This document shows, one piece after another, positions 19,137 to 28,306 of a stretch of DNA of 43,340 nucleotides (position 1 is its first letter; every line of letters begins with the position of its first letter). The translations under genes and the position numbers were made by a program. A model generated the notes under the pieces. The model did not search any database. It was not told the DNA's origin and saw only the letters and a list, made by a program, of their open reading frames with translations. The stretch lies in assembly GCA_017403065.1 (NCBI GenBank), contig JAFQOT010000010.1, positions 1 through 43,340 of the forward strand, in the 5' to 3' direction. This DNA comes from Clostridia bacterium. GTDB taxonomy: Bacteria > Bacillota > Clostridia > Oscillospirales > Acutalibacteraceae.

Positions 19137-19430
19137 ATGTTAAACAGTAGACAACGCGCACAACTGCGCGGTATGGCAAATGATTATGAAACTATTTTGC
19201 ATATTGGTAAATTGGGCGTTTCGGAAAATACAGTAATGCAGGCGAATGAGGCATTGGAGGCGCGTGAGCTTATTAAATGTAAGATTTTGGAAACCTGTCC
19301 TACAAATGTGAGAGAAACAGCAGATGAGCTGGCGATAAAAACCGCATCTGATGTTGTACAGGTAATAGGCTCAAAATTTATTTTATATAAACAAAGCAGA
19401 AATAATAAAACTATTAAGCTGGTGAAATAA
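19137..19430 (+). CDS. yhbY: YhbY-family CRM-domain RNA-binding protein
   Basis: 97 aa: a single CRM domain starting LNSRQRAQLRGMANDYETILHIGKLG and containing the GxxG-type loop context and CKILETCP. YhbY/YqeI binds pre-50S ribosomal particles and aids ribosome assembly. In Firmicutes it is typically next to nadD, as here, where the TAA overlaps the nadD ATG by one base. GGAG precedes the ATG. Confidence 0.93.
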   Translation: MLNSRQRAQLRGMANDYETILHIGKLGVSENTVMQANEALEARELIKCKILETCPTNVRETADELAIKTASDVVQVIGSKFILYKQSRNNKTIKLVK

Positions 19431-20023
19431 TGGGCTTTACCGTTTTGTTTGGCGGAACCTTTAATCCCTTTCATATAGGCCATCTTGCAATGCTCAGGGC
19501 ATTAGAAAATGATGAATCTGTTGAGGAAATTTTTATAATGCCTGATAAAATACCGCCACATAAAATATGTTCCTTTTTAGCTGATGACCAAACACGTATT
19601 AAAATGTGTGAAATTGCAGCAGAGGATTTTTCTAAGGCCAAGGTTTGCCTTATTGAATTTCAGCGAGAGGGTAAAAGCTACACCTATGATACAATCATTA
19701 GGTTGAAGCAAAAATATCCCGATAAAAAATTTGCATTCGCCTGTGGCGGCGATATGCTGGTATCCTTTGATACGTGGCATCAATATGAAAAATTAGCCTG
19801 TATGTTGCCTTTTTATGTTTTTCGCAGAAAAGATACCTATAACGATTTGTTTGACCATTGTGTCGAAAAATTTAAAAAAATCGGTATGAAAATTAAGGTT
19901 ATGCAGGAAATAATACCTGATGTTTCTTCAAGCAGTATAAGAAGTGATTTTGCAACTGCTAAGGAAATGTTACCTGAAAAAATATTTGAATTTTTGAAAA
20001 AAAGGGGAGTATATGATGAGTAA
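19430..20023 (+). CDS. nadD: Nicotinate-nucleotide adenylyltransferase
   Basis: Adenylates nicotinate mononucleotide in NAD synthesis. 197 aa; nucleotidyltransferase motifs GGTFNPFHIGHLAML near the N-terminus and VSSSSIRSDF near the C-terminus, with FACGGDMLVSFDTWHQYEKL between. It is part of the yhbY-nadD-yqeK-rsfS cluster; its end overlaps yqeK. Confidence 0.97.
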   Translation: MGFTVLFGGTFNPFHIGHLAMLRALENDESVEEIFIMPDKIPPHKICSFLADDQTRIKMCEIAAEDFSKAKVCLIEFQREGKSYTYDTIIRLKQKYPDKKFAFACGGDMLVSFDTWHQYEKLACMLPFYVFRRKDTYNDLFDHCVEKFKKIGMKIKVMQEIIPDVSSSSIRSDFATAKEMLPEKIFEFLKKRGVYDE

Positions 20024-20606
20024 TTTAAGCTATGATGAGATTAAAGAAATTTTACAAAAAAAGCTTAACGATAAAAGATATTTTCACTCCCTATGTGTAG
20101 CTGATGAGGCTAAGCGTCTGGCAGAAAAATACGGGGCAGACCCCGAAAAGTGTTATCTTGCGGGGCTTGTTCACGATGTTACAAAAAATGCTTCAGATGA
20201 AGAACACTTGCAAATATTTAAAACCTTTGGTATAATCTTAACCGATATTGAAAAAAATGCTAAAAAGCTTTGGCATGCAATGTCAGGTTCTGTATATTTA
20301 AAGTGCTTTTTAAATATTGACGATGGTGAGATTATTGATGCGGTAAGGTATCATACTACAGCCAAGGCCGATATGTCACTTACGGCAAAAATATTATATC
20401 TTGCAGATTTTACATCTAAGGACCGAGATTACCCTGATGTTGATGTAATAAGAAATTTAGTTAACATCTCTTTGGATGACGCATTTATTTATGCCTTGCA
20501 GTATTCAATAAATGATTTAGTGGAAACAAAACGTGCTATTCATCCTGATACTGTTAATGCTTTTAATCAAATAGTTTTATTTGGAGGAAATAATGGAAGC
20601 AATTGA
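20016..20606 (+). CDS. yqeK: YqeK-type HD-domain hydrolase (diadenosine tetraphosphatase)
   Basis: 196 aa HD-domain protein: RYFHSLCVADEAKRLAEKYG, then the metal-binding AGLVHDVTKN and later YHTTAKADMSLTAKILYLAD. Members of this family symmetrically cleave diadenosine tetraphosphate. The ATG at 20016 is preferred over one at 20013 because GGGGAG at 20004-20009 then has a 6-nt spacing. It overlaps the ends of both nadD and rsfS, a strong sign of translational coupling. Confidence 0.93.
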   Translation: MSNLSYDEIKEILQKKLNDKRYFHSLCVADEAKRLAEKYGADPEKCYLAGLVHDVTKNASDEEHLQIFKTFGIILTDIEKNAKKLWHAMSGSVYLKCFLNIDDGEIIDAVRYHTTAKADMSLTAKILYLADFTSKDRDYPDVDVIRNLVNISLDDAFIYALQYSINDLVETKRAIHPDTVNAFNQIVLFGGNNGSN

Positions 20607-20958
20607 TATTTTAAGTGTTGCGGCTAATGCCCTTAATGAGAAAAAAGCTAAAGAAATTGCTGCTGTTAAGGTTGGTGACCTTACAATTATTGCAGACTAT
20701 TTTCTTATGTGTACCGCTACCTCATCTACCCACGTGAGAGCTTTGTGCGACGAGGTTGAGGATGCTTTAGAAAAGCAAGGTCTGAGGCCACACCATATTG
20801 AAGGCAGAACTACAGGGTGGACTGTATTAGATTATGGCTCTGTTTTAGTTCACATTTTTACCCGTAATGACCGCGAGTTTTACGACCTTGATAAAATGTG
20901 GAGTGACGGCGAGCCTGTCGATATGAATGAAATTTTAAAGGAATCTTTGGGGGATTAA
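20593..20958 (+). CDS. rsfS: Ribosomal silencing factor RsfS
   Basis: 121 aa. Family motifs include [30 protein letters not shown] and [29 protein letters not shown]. RsfS binds L14 and prevents subunit joining when nutrients are scarce. ATG 20593 follows GGAGG (20583-20587) and lies within the last codons of yqeK. leuS begins 2 nt after its stop. Confidence 0.96.
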   Translation: MEAIDILSVAANALNEKKAKEIAAVKVGDLTIIADYFLMCTATSSTHVRALCDEVEDALEKQGLRPHHIEGRTTGWTVLDYGSVLVHIFTRNDREFYDLDKMWSDGEPVDMNEILKESLGD

Positions 20959-20960
20959 CT

Positions 20961-23375
20961 GTGGAAAGAAATTATGATTATACTAAAATAGAGAAAAAAT
21001 GGCAGGATATATGGGATGAAAAGCAGACTTTTGCCGCTAAAAATGACTATACTTTACCTAAATTTTACGGTCTTGTAGAATTTCCGTATCCGTCAGGTCA
21101 GGGCTTGCACGTTGGTCATCCGCGTTCATATACCGCTATTGATATTGTTTCTCGTAAAAAAAGACTTGAAGGCTTTAATGTTTTATACCCAATGGGATGG
21201 GACGCATTTGGTTTGCCTACCGAAAACTTTGCTATAAAAAATCATATTCATCCCTCAATAGTTACAGAAAACAATATTAAAAACTTTAAAAGACAGCTTA
21301 AATCCTTAGGCTTTTCTTTCGACTGGAGCAGAGAGGTAAATACCACCGACCCATCATATTATAAATGGACTCAGTGGATATTCCTTCAGCTTTTCAAAAA
21401 GGGACTTGCTTACAAATCTAAAATGTCGGTTAACTGGTGCACCTCCTGTAAATGCGTTTTGGCTAACGAAGAGGTTGTAAACGGTGTTTGCGAGCGTTGT
21501 GGCAGTGAGGTTATTCACAAGGAAAAAAGCCAGTGGATGCTTAAAATCACCGATTACGCAGAAAAGCTTTTAGAGGGACTTGACACCGTTGATTTTATTG
21601 ACAGAGTTAAAACTCAGCAAAGAAATTGGATTGGCCGTTCATACGGTACTCAGGTTACATTTAATACAAATTTAGGCGATAAATTTGATATATTTACTAC
21701 CCGTGCAGACACACTTTTCGGTGCGACCTATATGGTAATGTCACCTGAGCATCCTTTGATTTCAAAGTGGGCAGATAAAATCACAAATTATGAACAGGTT
21801 AAAGAGTATCAGACTCTGGCAGCTAAAAAGTCTGATTTTGAAAGAACCGAGCTTGCTAAGGATAAAACAGGCGTCAAGCTTGAGGGCGTTACTGCAATTA
21901 ACCCTGTAAATAACACTGAAATCCCGATTTTTATTTCGGATTATGTACTTATTTCTTACGGCACAGGCGCAATTATGGCTGTACCTGCTCATGATACTCG
22001 TGACTGGGATTTTGCAAAGAAATTTAATTTACCTATCATTGAGGTTGTTGCAGGCGGAGAGGATGTTCAGAAAGAAGCCTTTACCGACTGTCAGAGCGGT
22101 GTTTTAGTAAATTCTGACTTTTTAAACGGCTTGTCTGTTGAACAGGCAAAAATTAAAATTCAGGAATGGTTATGCGAAAAGGGAATAGGTACTGTTAAGA
22201 CTAACTATAAGCTTCGCGACTGGGTATTTTCGCGTCAGAGATATTGGGGCGAACCTATTCCTATGGTTTATTGTGAAAAATGCGGTTGGGTGCCTATTGA
22301 TGAAAGCGAGTTACCCTTGGTACTTCCTAACGTTGATTCTTATGAGCCTACCGATAACGGTGAATCTCCACTCGCTAAGATGACCGACTGGGTAAATACA
22401 ACCTGTCCTCACTGTAAGGGTCCTGCAAAGCGTGAAACTGATACTATGCCTCAGTGGGCTGGCTCTTCTTGGTATTTCTTAAGATATTGCGACCCTCATA
22501 ATGATAAGGAATTAGCCTCTAAGGAAGCTCTTGAATACTGGGCTCCTGTTGATTGGTATAACGGCGGTATGGAGCATACAACTCTTCACTTGCTTTATAG
22601 CCGTTTCTGGCATAAATTCCTTTATGACATCGGTGTTGTTCCTAATGCAGAGCCTTATTCAAAGCGTACAAGCCACGGTATGATTTTAGGTGAAAACGGG
22701 GAAAAAATGTCAAAATCCCGCGGAAACGTTGTAAATCCTGATGAAATAGTTAAGAATTATGGCGCTGATACAATGCGTGTTTATGAAATGTTTATCGGTG
22801 ATTTTGAAAAAGCAGCTCCTTGGAGTCAGGCTTCTATAAAAGGAAGTAAGCGTTTCTTGGATAAGGTTTGGGCATTATTTGATATTTTATCTGATGAAAA
22901 AGGCTATAGCAAGGAATTAGAATCTGAAATCCACCGTACAATAAAGAAGGTTACCGAAGATATTGAAGGTTTGAAAATGAATACCGCTATTGCGGCGTTA
23001 ATGACATTGTTGAACTCTATTCAAGGTAAAAAGAGCATCACACGTGATGAATACAAAACTTTCTTAATTTTGTTAAACCCATTTGCTCCCCATATTACAG
23101 AGGAATTATGGGAAATGTGCGGCTTTGACGGAATGCTTAACGAGGCAAAGTGGCCTGATTTTGACGAGGCAAAATGCGTAGATTCTACAGTAGAAATTGT
23201 TGTTCAGATTAACGGCAAAATTAAGGCAAGACTTAATATTGCTGCCGATATTTCTGCGGAAGAGGCTATAGCGCTTGCTAAACAGCAAGAAGCTGTTTCT
23301 AAAGAAATTTCAGGTAAAAATATCATAAAAGAACTGTATGTACCTAAAAAACTTGTGAATTTAGTAGTAAAATAA
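20961..23375 (+). CDS. leuS: Leucyl-tRNA synthetase
   Basis: Charges tRNA-Leu. 804 aa class I synthetase: HIGH-type motif as HVGH (residues 50-53) in [18 protein letters not shown], a CP1 editing domain at about 225-410 ([15 protein letters not shown]), two Cys pairs in the zinc regions (CTSCKC...CERCG and CEKCGW...CPHCKG), and KMSKS at 582-586 in [15 protein letters not shown]. The start is GTG 20961 after TTGGGGG. It closes the long plus-strand run; no terminator is visible after it. Confidence 0.98.
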   Translation: MERNYDYTKIEKKWQDIWDEKQTFAAKNDYTLPKFYGLVEFPYPSGQGLHVGHPRSYTAIDIVSRKKRLEGFNVLYPMGWDAFGLPTENFAIKNHIHPSIVTENNIKNFKRQLKSLGFSFDWSREVNTTDPSYYKWTQWIFLQLFKKGLAYKSKMSVNWCTSCKCVLANEEVVNGVCERCGSEVIHKEKSQWMLKITDYAEKLLEGLDTVDFIDRVKTQQRNWIGRSYGTQVTFNTNLGDKFDIFTTRADTLFGATYMVMSPEHPLISKWADKITNYEQVKEYQTLAAKKSDFERTELAKDKTGVKLEGVTAINPVNNTEIPIFISDYVLISYGTGAIMAVPAHDTRDWDFAKKFNLPIIEVVAGGEDVQKEAFTDCQSGVLVNSDFLNGLSVEQAKIKIQEWLCEKGIGTVKTNYKLRDWVFSRQRYWGEPIPMVYCEKCGWVPIDESELPLVLPNVDSYEPTDNGESPLAKMTDWVNTTCPHCKGPAKRETDTMPQWAGSSWYFLRYCDPHNDKELASKEALEYWAPVDWYNGGMEHTTLHLLYSRFWHKFLYDIGVVPNAEPYSKRTSHGMILGENGEKMSKSRGNVVNPDEIVKNYGADTMRVYEMFIGDFEKAAPWSQASIKGSKRFLDKVWALFDILSDEKGYSKELESEIHRTIKKVTEDIEGLKMNTAIAALMTLLNSIQGKKSITRDEYKTFLILLNPFAPHITEELWEMCGFDGMLNEAKWPDFDEAKCVDSTVEIVVQINGKIKARLNIAADISAEEAIALAKQQEAVSKEISGKNIIKELYVPKKLVNLVVK

Positions 23376-23397
23376 TACAAATTATTAAAAATAATTG

Positions 23398-23429
23398 TTG
23401 CAAAATTTGCTTTAGTGTGTTAATATAAT
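23398..23429 (+). promoter_or_regulatory. Weak promoter candidate for secG-rpsU
   Basis: A perfect TATAAT at 23424-23429 lies 30 nt before the secG start. The best -35 candidate is TTGCAA at 23398-23403, but the spacer of 20 nt is too long to be convincing. Confidence 0.35.
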
Positions 23430-23459
23430 TAAAGGTATTTATTTATGGAGGTGAAACAG

Positions 23460-23708
23460 GTGAGTGCACTTGAAATTATTATTGGTATTTTTGTAATTAT
23501 TGTTTCACTTTTAATTATTGCTGTTGTTCTTTTACAGCAGGGTCGTCGCGCCGGCATTAACGGTGCTATCTCTGGCGGTGCTGATACTTTTCTTTCTAAA
23601 AATAAGGCAAGAACTGTAGATGCTTTCTTAGCCCGTTGGACAAAGTATATTGCTATCGCTTTCTTTGTTTTAGCCATTATTGCAAATATAATTGCATTAA
23701 GGGGATAA
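23460..23708 (+). CDS. secG: Preprotein translocase subunit SecG
   Basis: 82 aa with two hydrophobic membrane helices (about residues 4-24 and 58-79) joined by a polar loop containing LLQQGRRAGINGAISGGADTF, the SecG hallmark. SecG supports SecYE-driven export. I start at GTG 23460, because GGAGGTGA just upstream is the ribosome site; an ATG at 23445 overlaps it and would add five residues. Confidence 0.95.
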   Translation: MSALEIIIGIFVIIVSLLIIAVVLLQQGRRAGINGAISGGADTFLSKNKARTVDAFLARWTKYIAIAFFVLAIIANIIALRG

Positions 23709-23779
23709 TATTACATAAAGTAATATATCTTAAAAATTATAATTAGACCCCTGCATTATTGCGGAGGGAGGGAATATAA

Positions 23780-23956
23780 ATGAGTCAAGTAAGAATTAAA
23801 GAAAACGAATCACTGGACAACGCTTTGCGTCGCTTTAAAAGACAGACTGCTAAAGACGGTGTTATTCAGGAAGTTCGTAAGAGAGAGCATTATGAAAAGC
23901 CCTCTGTAAAGCGTAAAAAGAAGTCGGAAGCTGCTCGTAAAAGAAAGTTCCGCTAA
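23780..23956 (+). CDS. rpsU: 30S ribosomal protein S21
   Basis: 58 aa, translating as [19 protein letters not shown], then [20 protein letters not shown], then a very basic tail ending KRKFR. This is the S21 signature and normal length. GGAGGGAGGG precedes the ATG at 23780. A strong terminator starts 15 nt after its stop. Confidence 0.97.
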   Translation: MSQVRIKENESLDNALRRFKRQTAKDGVIQEVRKREHYEKPSVKRKKKSEAARKRKFR

Positions 23957-23971
23957 TACTTTTGTTGTCTT

Positions 23972-24005
23972 AAAGGCGGTTTAATCGAACCGCCTTTATT
24001 TTTTT
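23972..24005 (+). terminator. Terminator after rpsU
   Basis: AAAGGCGGTT (23972-23981) pairs with AACCGCCTTT (23988-23997), 6-nt loop, followed by A and a run of eight T. The next gene has no visible promoter of its own, so some read-through may feed it. Confidence 0.92.
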
Positions 24006-24022
24006 AAAATTGGAGAATTTAT

Positions 24023-24526
24023 ATGCTTTTAAAGCCACACATTAAATTAAAAGGTGTAACCGACATTACGGTTGATTTACTTAAGAAATATAATATTGAT
24101 ACTCTTATTCTTGATGTTGATAATACTTTATCTACGCACCACGGCGAAATTTTAACTGATGGACTGCCCGAATGGTTAAACAAAATGCAAGCAAATGGTG
24201 TTAAGCTTGTAGTATTGTCTAACTCTAAGGAAAAAAGAGTAAAGCCCTTTGCTGAAAAAATAGGTCTGCCCTTTATATCGTTAGGCTGCAAGCCTTTGCC
24301 CTTTGGTTACTGGCGCGCTATTAAATTAGCAGGCAGTAAGCGTAAAAATTGCGCTATAGTCGGCGACCAGATTTTCACAGATGTTTTGGGCGGTAGCTTA
24401 GTAGGAATTAAGAAAATTTTATTAACACCGATAAAGCTTGAAAGTACAGCAGGGTTCAGATTTAAGAGAAAAATCGAGCGAGTGGTATATAAGCTTTATA
24501 AAATCACCGATATGGAGGAAATATAA
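24023..24526 (+). CDS. yqeG: YqeG-family HAD phosphatase
   Basis: 167 aa HAD superfamily IIIA protein: motif I LILDVDNTLS (DxDxT), motif II VLSNSKEKR, and the C-terminal acidic motif VGDQIFTDVLGG. The family resembles phosphatidylglycerophosphate phosphatases, but its substrate in Firmicutes is not established to my knowledge. The N-terminal LLKPHIKLKGVTDIT is typical of YqeG. GGAG precedes the ATG, and its TAA overlaps the next ATG. Confidence 0.92.
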   Translation: MLLKPHIKLKGVTDITVDLLKKYNIDTLILDVDNTLSTHHGEILTDGLPEWLNKMQANGVKLVVLSNSKEKRVKPFAEKIGLPFISLGCKPLPFGYWRAIKLAGSKRKNCAIVGDQIFTDVLGGSLVGIKKILLTPIKLESTAGFRFKRKIERVVYKLYKITDMEEI

Positions 24527-25386
24527 TGTCGGCTAAGTTTGGTCCCGCAGGAAATTCAGATAGCTTTGCTAAAATGGGTTATAAAACAAGTCTACAGGTG
24601 CCCGAATATATTGAAAAAATGGGTCTTGACTGTTTTGAATACCAATGCGGCAGAGGTGTTAATATTGGGGAAGAAAAGGCTATCCAATTAGGCAAGCTTG
24701 CAAGTAGCAAGGGTATTACCTTATCCTTGCACGCTCCTTATTATATTTCAATGTCTTCTGTTGAAGAGGAAAAACGTTTAAATTCGGTAAACTATATTTT
24801 GGCTTCTGCAAGAGCGGTAAACGCTATGGGAGGCGACAGAATTATAGTTCATACAGGCTCTTGCGGAAAAATCAGTCGTGAGCTGGCGTTACAGCTTGCA
24901 AAGGATACTATGAAAATTGCTATTGATGCCTTAGACAATGAAGGTCTTTCAAACATTCACATTTGTCCCGAAACTATGGGCAAGGTAAACCAGTTAGGCA
25001 CTTTAGATGAGGTTTTAGAGCTTTGTTTATTGGATGAAAGACTAATTCCTTGCATAGATTTTGGTCACTTAAACGCAAGAGATTTAGGCGTTTTGAAAAC
25101 AAAAGAGGATTTTGAAAAAATCTTCCTTTCTATACAAAATAAATTAGGTAAAGAGAGACTTAAAAGCTTTCACTCTCATTTTTCGAAAATTGAGTATACA
25201 ACAGGCGGTGAAAAACGCCATTTGACCTTTGAGGATACCGTTTTCGGCCCTGATTTTCAGCCTGTTATGGAGCTTACACATAAATATGACTGTAGTCCTA
25301 TTTTTATATGCGAATCTGCAGGTACACAGGCAGAGGATGCAAAGCAGATGAAGGAATATTATCTTAAGGTGGGTGGTAATGTATGA
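24526..25386 (+). CDS. AP endonuclease family 2 / deoxyribonuclease IV-like TIM-barrel protein
   Basis: 286 aa. Metal-ligand-like segments of the endonuclease IV fold occur in order: LSLHAPYYISM, IIVHTGSCGK, ICPETMGKVNQLG, CIDFGHLNAR, SFHSHFSKIEYT, then the late acidic FICESAG. These His, Glu and Asp residues match the three-zinc site of Nfo enzymes, which nick DNA 5' to abasic sites. The protein is about the length of Nfo but divergent, so a repair role is likely rather than certain. It overlaps yqeG by 1 nt and the P-type ATPase by 4 nt. Confidence 0.85.
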   Translation: MSAKFGPAGNSDSFAKMGYKTSLQVPEYIEKMGLDCFEYQCGRGVNIGEEKAIQLGKLASSKGITLSLHAPYYISMSSVEEEKRLNSVNYILASARAVNAMGGDRIIVHTGSCGKISRELALQLAKDTMKIAIDALDNEGLSNIHICPETMGKVNQLGTLDEVLELCLLDERLIPCIDFGHLNARDLGVLKTKEDFEKIFLSIQNKLGKERLKSFHSHFSKIEYTTGGEKRHLTFEDTVFGPDFQPVMELTHKYDCSPIFICESAGTQAEDAKQMKEYYLKVGGNV

Positions 25387-27974
25387 TTTGGCATAATGCA
25401 ACAGCCGAGGCTGTTTTAAAGGAATTAGATGTTGATCAAAAAACAGGCCTTGCAAACGGTATAGCCGATGAAAGATTGAATAATTACGGTAAAAATGTAA
25501 TTACTAAAAGCGAAAAGCCAACCTTTTTAAAGCGCTTTTTATCTCAACTTAGCAGTAAGGTTGTAATTACACTTATAATTATTGCTATGGTTTCATTTAT
25601 TATTTCCTTAATTAACAAAGAAGCAAATAGCTTTTCAGCCCTTTTGATTATTGCTATTGTTGTTGTAAATGCTCTTATCAGCGCTTATCAGATATATACA
25701 AGCGATAACCGATTAGACGAAATAAAGAATTTCACTAACCCTACAGCAAGTGTTTTGCGAGACGGTATTTTAAAAAGAATAAATTCAAATGATGTGGCAG
25801 TGGGCGATATAATTATTCTTGAAGAGGGTGATTATGTACCTGCCGATGCAAGAATAATAGAGTCTAATGAGTTCCGCTGTAACGAGGTGTCGATAAGCGG
25901 TTCTGAGGTCCCTGTTGAAAAAAATGCAGATGTTTTGTTAGAGGATATTACCCCTATTGAAAAGCGTTGTAATATGATTTATAACGGTTGCACAGTTGCC
26001 CACGGTAATGCAAAAGCTGTAGTTGTTGCTACAGGAATGGATACCGAGCTTGGAAGAATAACAACTATTTTAGAGCAAACCGGCGATGCTAAGCTTCCTT
26101 TGCAAACTCAGCTTGAGGGTCTTTATAAAATTGTAAACACTATAATTCTTGTTATATGTATTTTGTTTTTTATAATTGGAATGATTCAAAATTTCAATTC
26201 AAACAATTTTGCCTCTATGACGGTGGGTATGCTTTTAAATGCTATTGCTTTAGGTGTTGCTGCCATTCCAGAGGGATTACCCACAATTACTGTAATTGTA
26301 ATTGCTATTGGAGTTCATCGTATTTTACAGGATAAAATTATTATAAAAAATGTTGCTGCCACTGAGCTTTTAGGCAAAACCGACGTTATTATCTGTGATA
26401 AAACTGGTGTTTTGACAAGAAACAAAATGGTTTTAAGCAGAATTTTCGATGGCAAAAAGCTGACAGATGTTGAAAATGAGGTTTTAGACGAAACCGCATC
26501 TACGATTTTAAAATTAGCAACGGTGTGTTCTACCTTAGAAAACGATTCTACAGAATACGCTATTGAAAAAGCTTGTCTAACCTATAATTCTATGTCTAAA
26601 ATAGATATAAACGGTATGTTCCCGCATATAACCGATATACCTTTCGATGCGCACCGAAAGACAATGACGGTTATCACTATGATAAATGAAAGACCTTTTG
26701 CTATAGTAAAGGGCGCGCCTGAGACAGTTGTTCCTAATTGTATAAATTGCAATAAGGATGATGTGTTAAAGATAAACACTCAGCTTGCAGACGAGGCATT
26801 AAGAATTGTTTGTATTGCTATGCGTCCTTTAGACGAAATACCTGCAAACCCTACATCAGTAGAGATAGAGAGGGATTTAACCTTTATTGGTCTTTTAGCT
26901 TTGAATGACCCACCCCGCGAAAATGTTGTTGAAGAAATTGAAATTTGTAAAAAAGCGGGAATAAAGCCTGTAATGATAACAGGGGACAACCTTAATACCG
27001 CTAAGGCTATAGCAATAAAAATCGGTATTTTAACAGATGATTCTCAGGCTATTACAGGCGCAGAGCTTGATATTATGAGCGACGAGGAGTTAGCCCAGAA
27101 TATTGAAAAATATTCCGTTTTTGCAAGGGTATCGCCTGAAGATAAGCTTAGAATAGTCAAGGCTTGGCAGAAAAATAAAAAGATTGTAACCATTACAGGC
27201 GACAGTATTAACGACGCTGATGCTTTAGCTCAGGCAGATGTAGGCTGTGCTATTGGTAAATTTGGGGCAGACGTTGCTAAAGGCAACGCGGATATTATTA
27301 TTTCCAATAACAGATTTGCTTCTGTGGTTTCTGCTTTAAAGGAAAGCAGAGGACTGTTTAGTAATATTAAAAAATCAGTTAATTATTTATTTAGCTGTAA
27401 CTTTGCTGAAATTTTAGTATATATTTTAGGAATTCTCATATTTAAAATGCCGCCTATTGCGGCGGTGCAGCTTTTGTGGATTAACCTTCTAACCGACTCT
27501 GCTCCTGCATTTTCCTTAAGTATGGAGAGGGCAGAGGAAAGCGTTATGACTAACAAACCTTTATCCACTATAGGCAGAATTTTAAATTTAAAAACACTTA
27601 TTGCTATTGCTGTTGAAAGTATTGCCATAGCTACAACTACTTTGGTAGCTTTTTCTTGCGGTTTTGATTTTGGCGACACAAAAACAGCCTTTACAATGGC
27701 GTTTGCAACCTTAGGTATTTCACAAATTTTTCATTGCTTTAACAGTAAATTTGAAGGCTCTATAGTCAATAAAAAACTGTTTAATAATAAGTTGATGAAT
27801 TTTTCTGTGATTATAACGTTGTTTATAATGTTGTTCCTGTTATTTACACCTGCAGGGGCAGTTTTCCAGCTTGCAACTCTTAAATTCAGCCAGTTTATAA
27901 TCTGCTTGTGCCTAAGTTTTGCAATAGTACCCATAACCGAAATCACAAAAATTTTACTCAAAAATATTGGATAA
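25383..27974 (+). CDS. Cation P-type ATPase-like membrane protein with altered catalytic motifs
   Basis: 863 aa with P-type (P2/Ca2+-like) architecture: N-terminal cation-ATPase domain, paired membrane helices near 60-100, actuator domain, helices with AAIPEGLPTITVIV, phosphorylation and nucleotide domains (VKGAPETV, PVMITGDNLNTAKAIA), and a C-terminal helix bundle with LLWINLLTDSAPAFSL. Three catalytic motifs differ from the norm: TGES is SGSE (172-175), DKTGTLT is DKTGVLT (phospho-Asp339 kept), and GDGxNDxP is GDSINDAD (606-613). The frame is intact and motifs read cleanly from DNA, so this is not decay by frameshift. Ion specificity is unknown; transport may be slowed, altered or replaced by a regulatory role. 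Overlaps the upstream gene by ATGTATGA. Confidence 0.88.
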   Translation: MIWHNATAEAVLKELDVDQKTGLANGIADERLNNYGKNVITKSEKPTFLKRFLSQLSSKVVITLIIIAMVSFIISLINKEANSFSALLIIAIVVVNALISAYQIYTSDNRLDEIKNFTNPTASVLRDGILKRINSNDVAVGDIIILEEGDYVPADARIIESNEFRCNEVSISGSEVPVEKNADVLLEDITPIEKRCNMIYNGCTVAHGNAKAVVVATGMDTELGRITTILEQTGDAKLPLQTQLEGLYKIVNTIILVICILFFIIGMIQNFNSNNFASMTVGMLLNAIALGVAAIPEGLPTITVIVIAIGVHRILQDKIIIKNVAATELLGKTDVIICDKTGVLTRNKMVLSRIFDGKKLTDVENEVLDETASTILKLATVCSTLENDSTEYAIEKACLTYNSMSKIDINGMFPHITDIPFDAHRKTMTVITMINERPFAIVKGAPETVVPNCINCNKDDVLKINTQLADEALRIVCIAMRPLDEIPANPTSVEIERDLTFIGLLALNDPPRENVVEEIEICKKAGIKPVMITGDNLNTAKAIAIKIGILTDDSQAITGAELDIMSDEELAQNIEKYSVFARVSPEDKLRIVKAWQKNKKIVTITGDSINDADALAQADVGCAIGKFGADVAKGNADIIISNNRFASVVSALKESRGLFSNIKKSVNYLFSCNFAEILVYILGILIFKMPPIAAVQLLWINLLTDSAPAFSLSMERAEESVMTNKPLSTIGRILNLKTLIAIAVESIAIATTTLVAFSCGFDFGDTKTAFTMAFATLGISQIFHCFNSKFEGSIVNKKLFNNKLMNFSVIITLFIMLFLLFTPAGAVFQLATLKFSQFIICLCLSFAIVPITEITKILLKNIG

Positions 27975-28016
27975 AACAGAAAAACAATATTTTTAAAATA
28001 AACGGAGGGTATTATA

Positions 28017-28193
28017 ATGGCAAAGGATAAAAGATTTGAAAAGGTCTATTCTCAAGGAATGGGTACTATGGAAATATGGGTAGATAAAGAAACAGGTGTT
28101 AATTACCTCTATCGCCAAAGCGGTTATTCAGGCGGTATGACTGTTTTATTTGATAGAGAGGGCAAACCTGTTATTACGCCTACAGTAAAGTAA
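28017..28193 (+). CDS. Small DUF6440-like protein
   Basis: 58 aa: it starts MAKDKRFEKVYSQGMGTM, then EIWVDKETGVNYLYRQSGYS, then GGMTVLFDREGKPVI near the end. CGGAGGG lies 9 nt upstream of the ATG. The VDKETGVNYL and SGYSGG pattern resembles the DUF6440 family of small Firmicutes proteins of unknown function, which I recall but could not search. No signal peptide or membrane helix. It may be co-transcribed with the P-type ATPase gene 42 nt upstream. Confidence 0.8.
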   Translation: MAKDKRFEKVYSQGMGTMEIWVDKETGVNYLYRQSGYSGGMTVLFDREGKPVITPTVK

Positions 28194-28215
28194 GGTGCCA
28201 ACTGCGACTAACAAT

Positions 28216-28245
28216 AAACCCGATGAGTTTTAACTCATCGGGTTT
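28216..28245. terminator. Bidirectional terminator
   Basis: AAACCCGATGAGTT (28216-28229) pairs perfectly with AACTCATCGGGTTT (28232-28245). It sits between the converging small plus-strand gene and the minus-strand ABC transporter, with A/T tracts on both sides. Confidence 0.88.
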
Positions 28246-28306
28246 AATCATTTTAATTTAGTTTTTTGTAATCTTTATTAGAAGTTAACTTAAAACTTTA
28301 ATTATA

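Noticed and set aside
25383..27974. Pseudogene call for the P-type ATPase
   Set aside because: The reading frame is full length with all domains; the odd motifs are clean substitutions, not products of frameshifts or stops.
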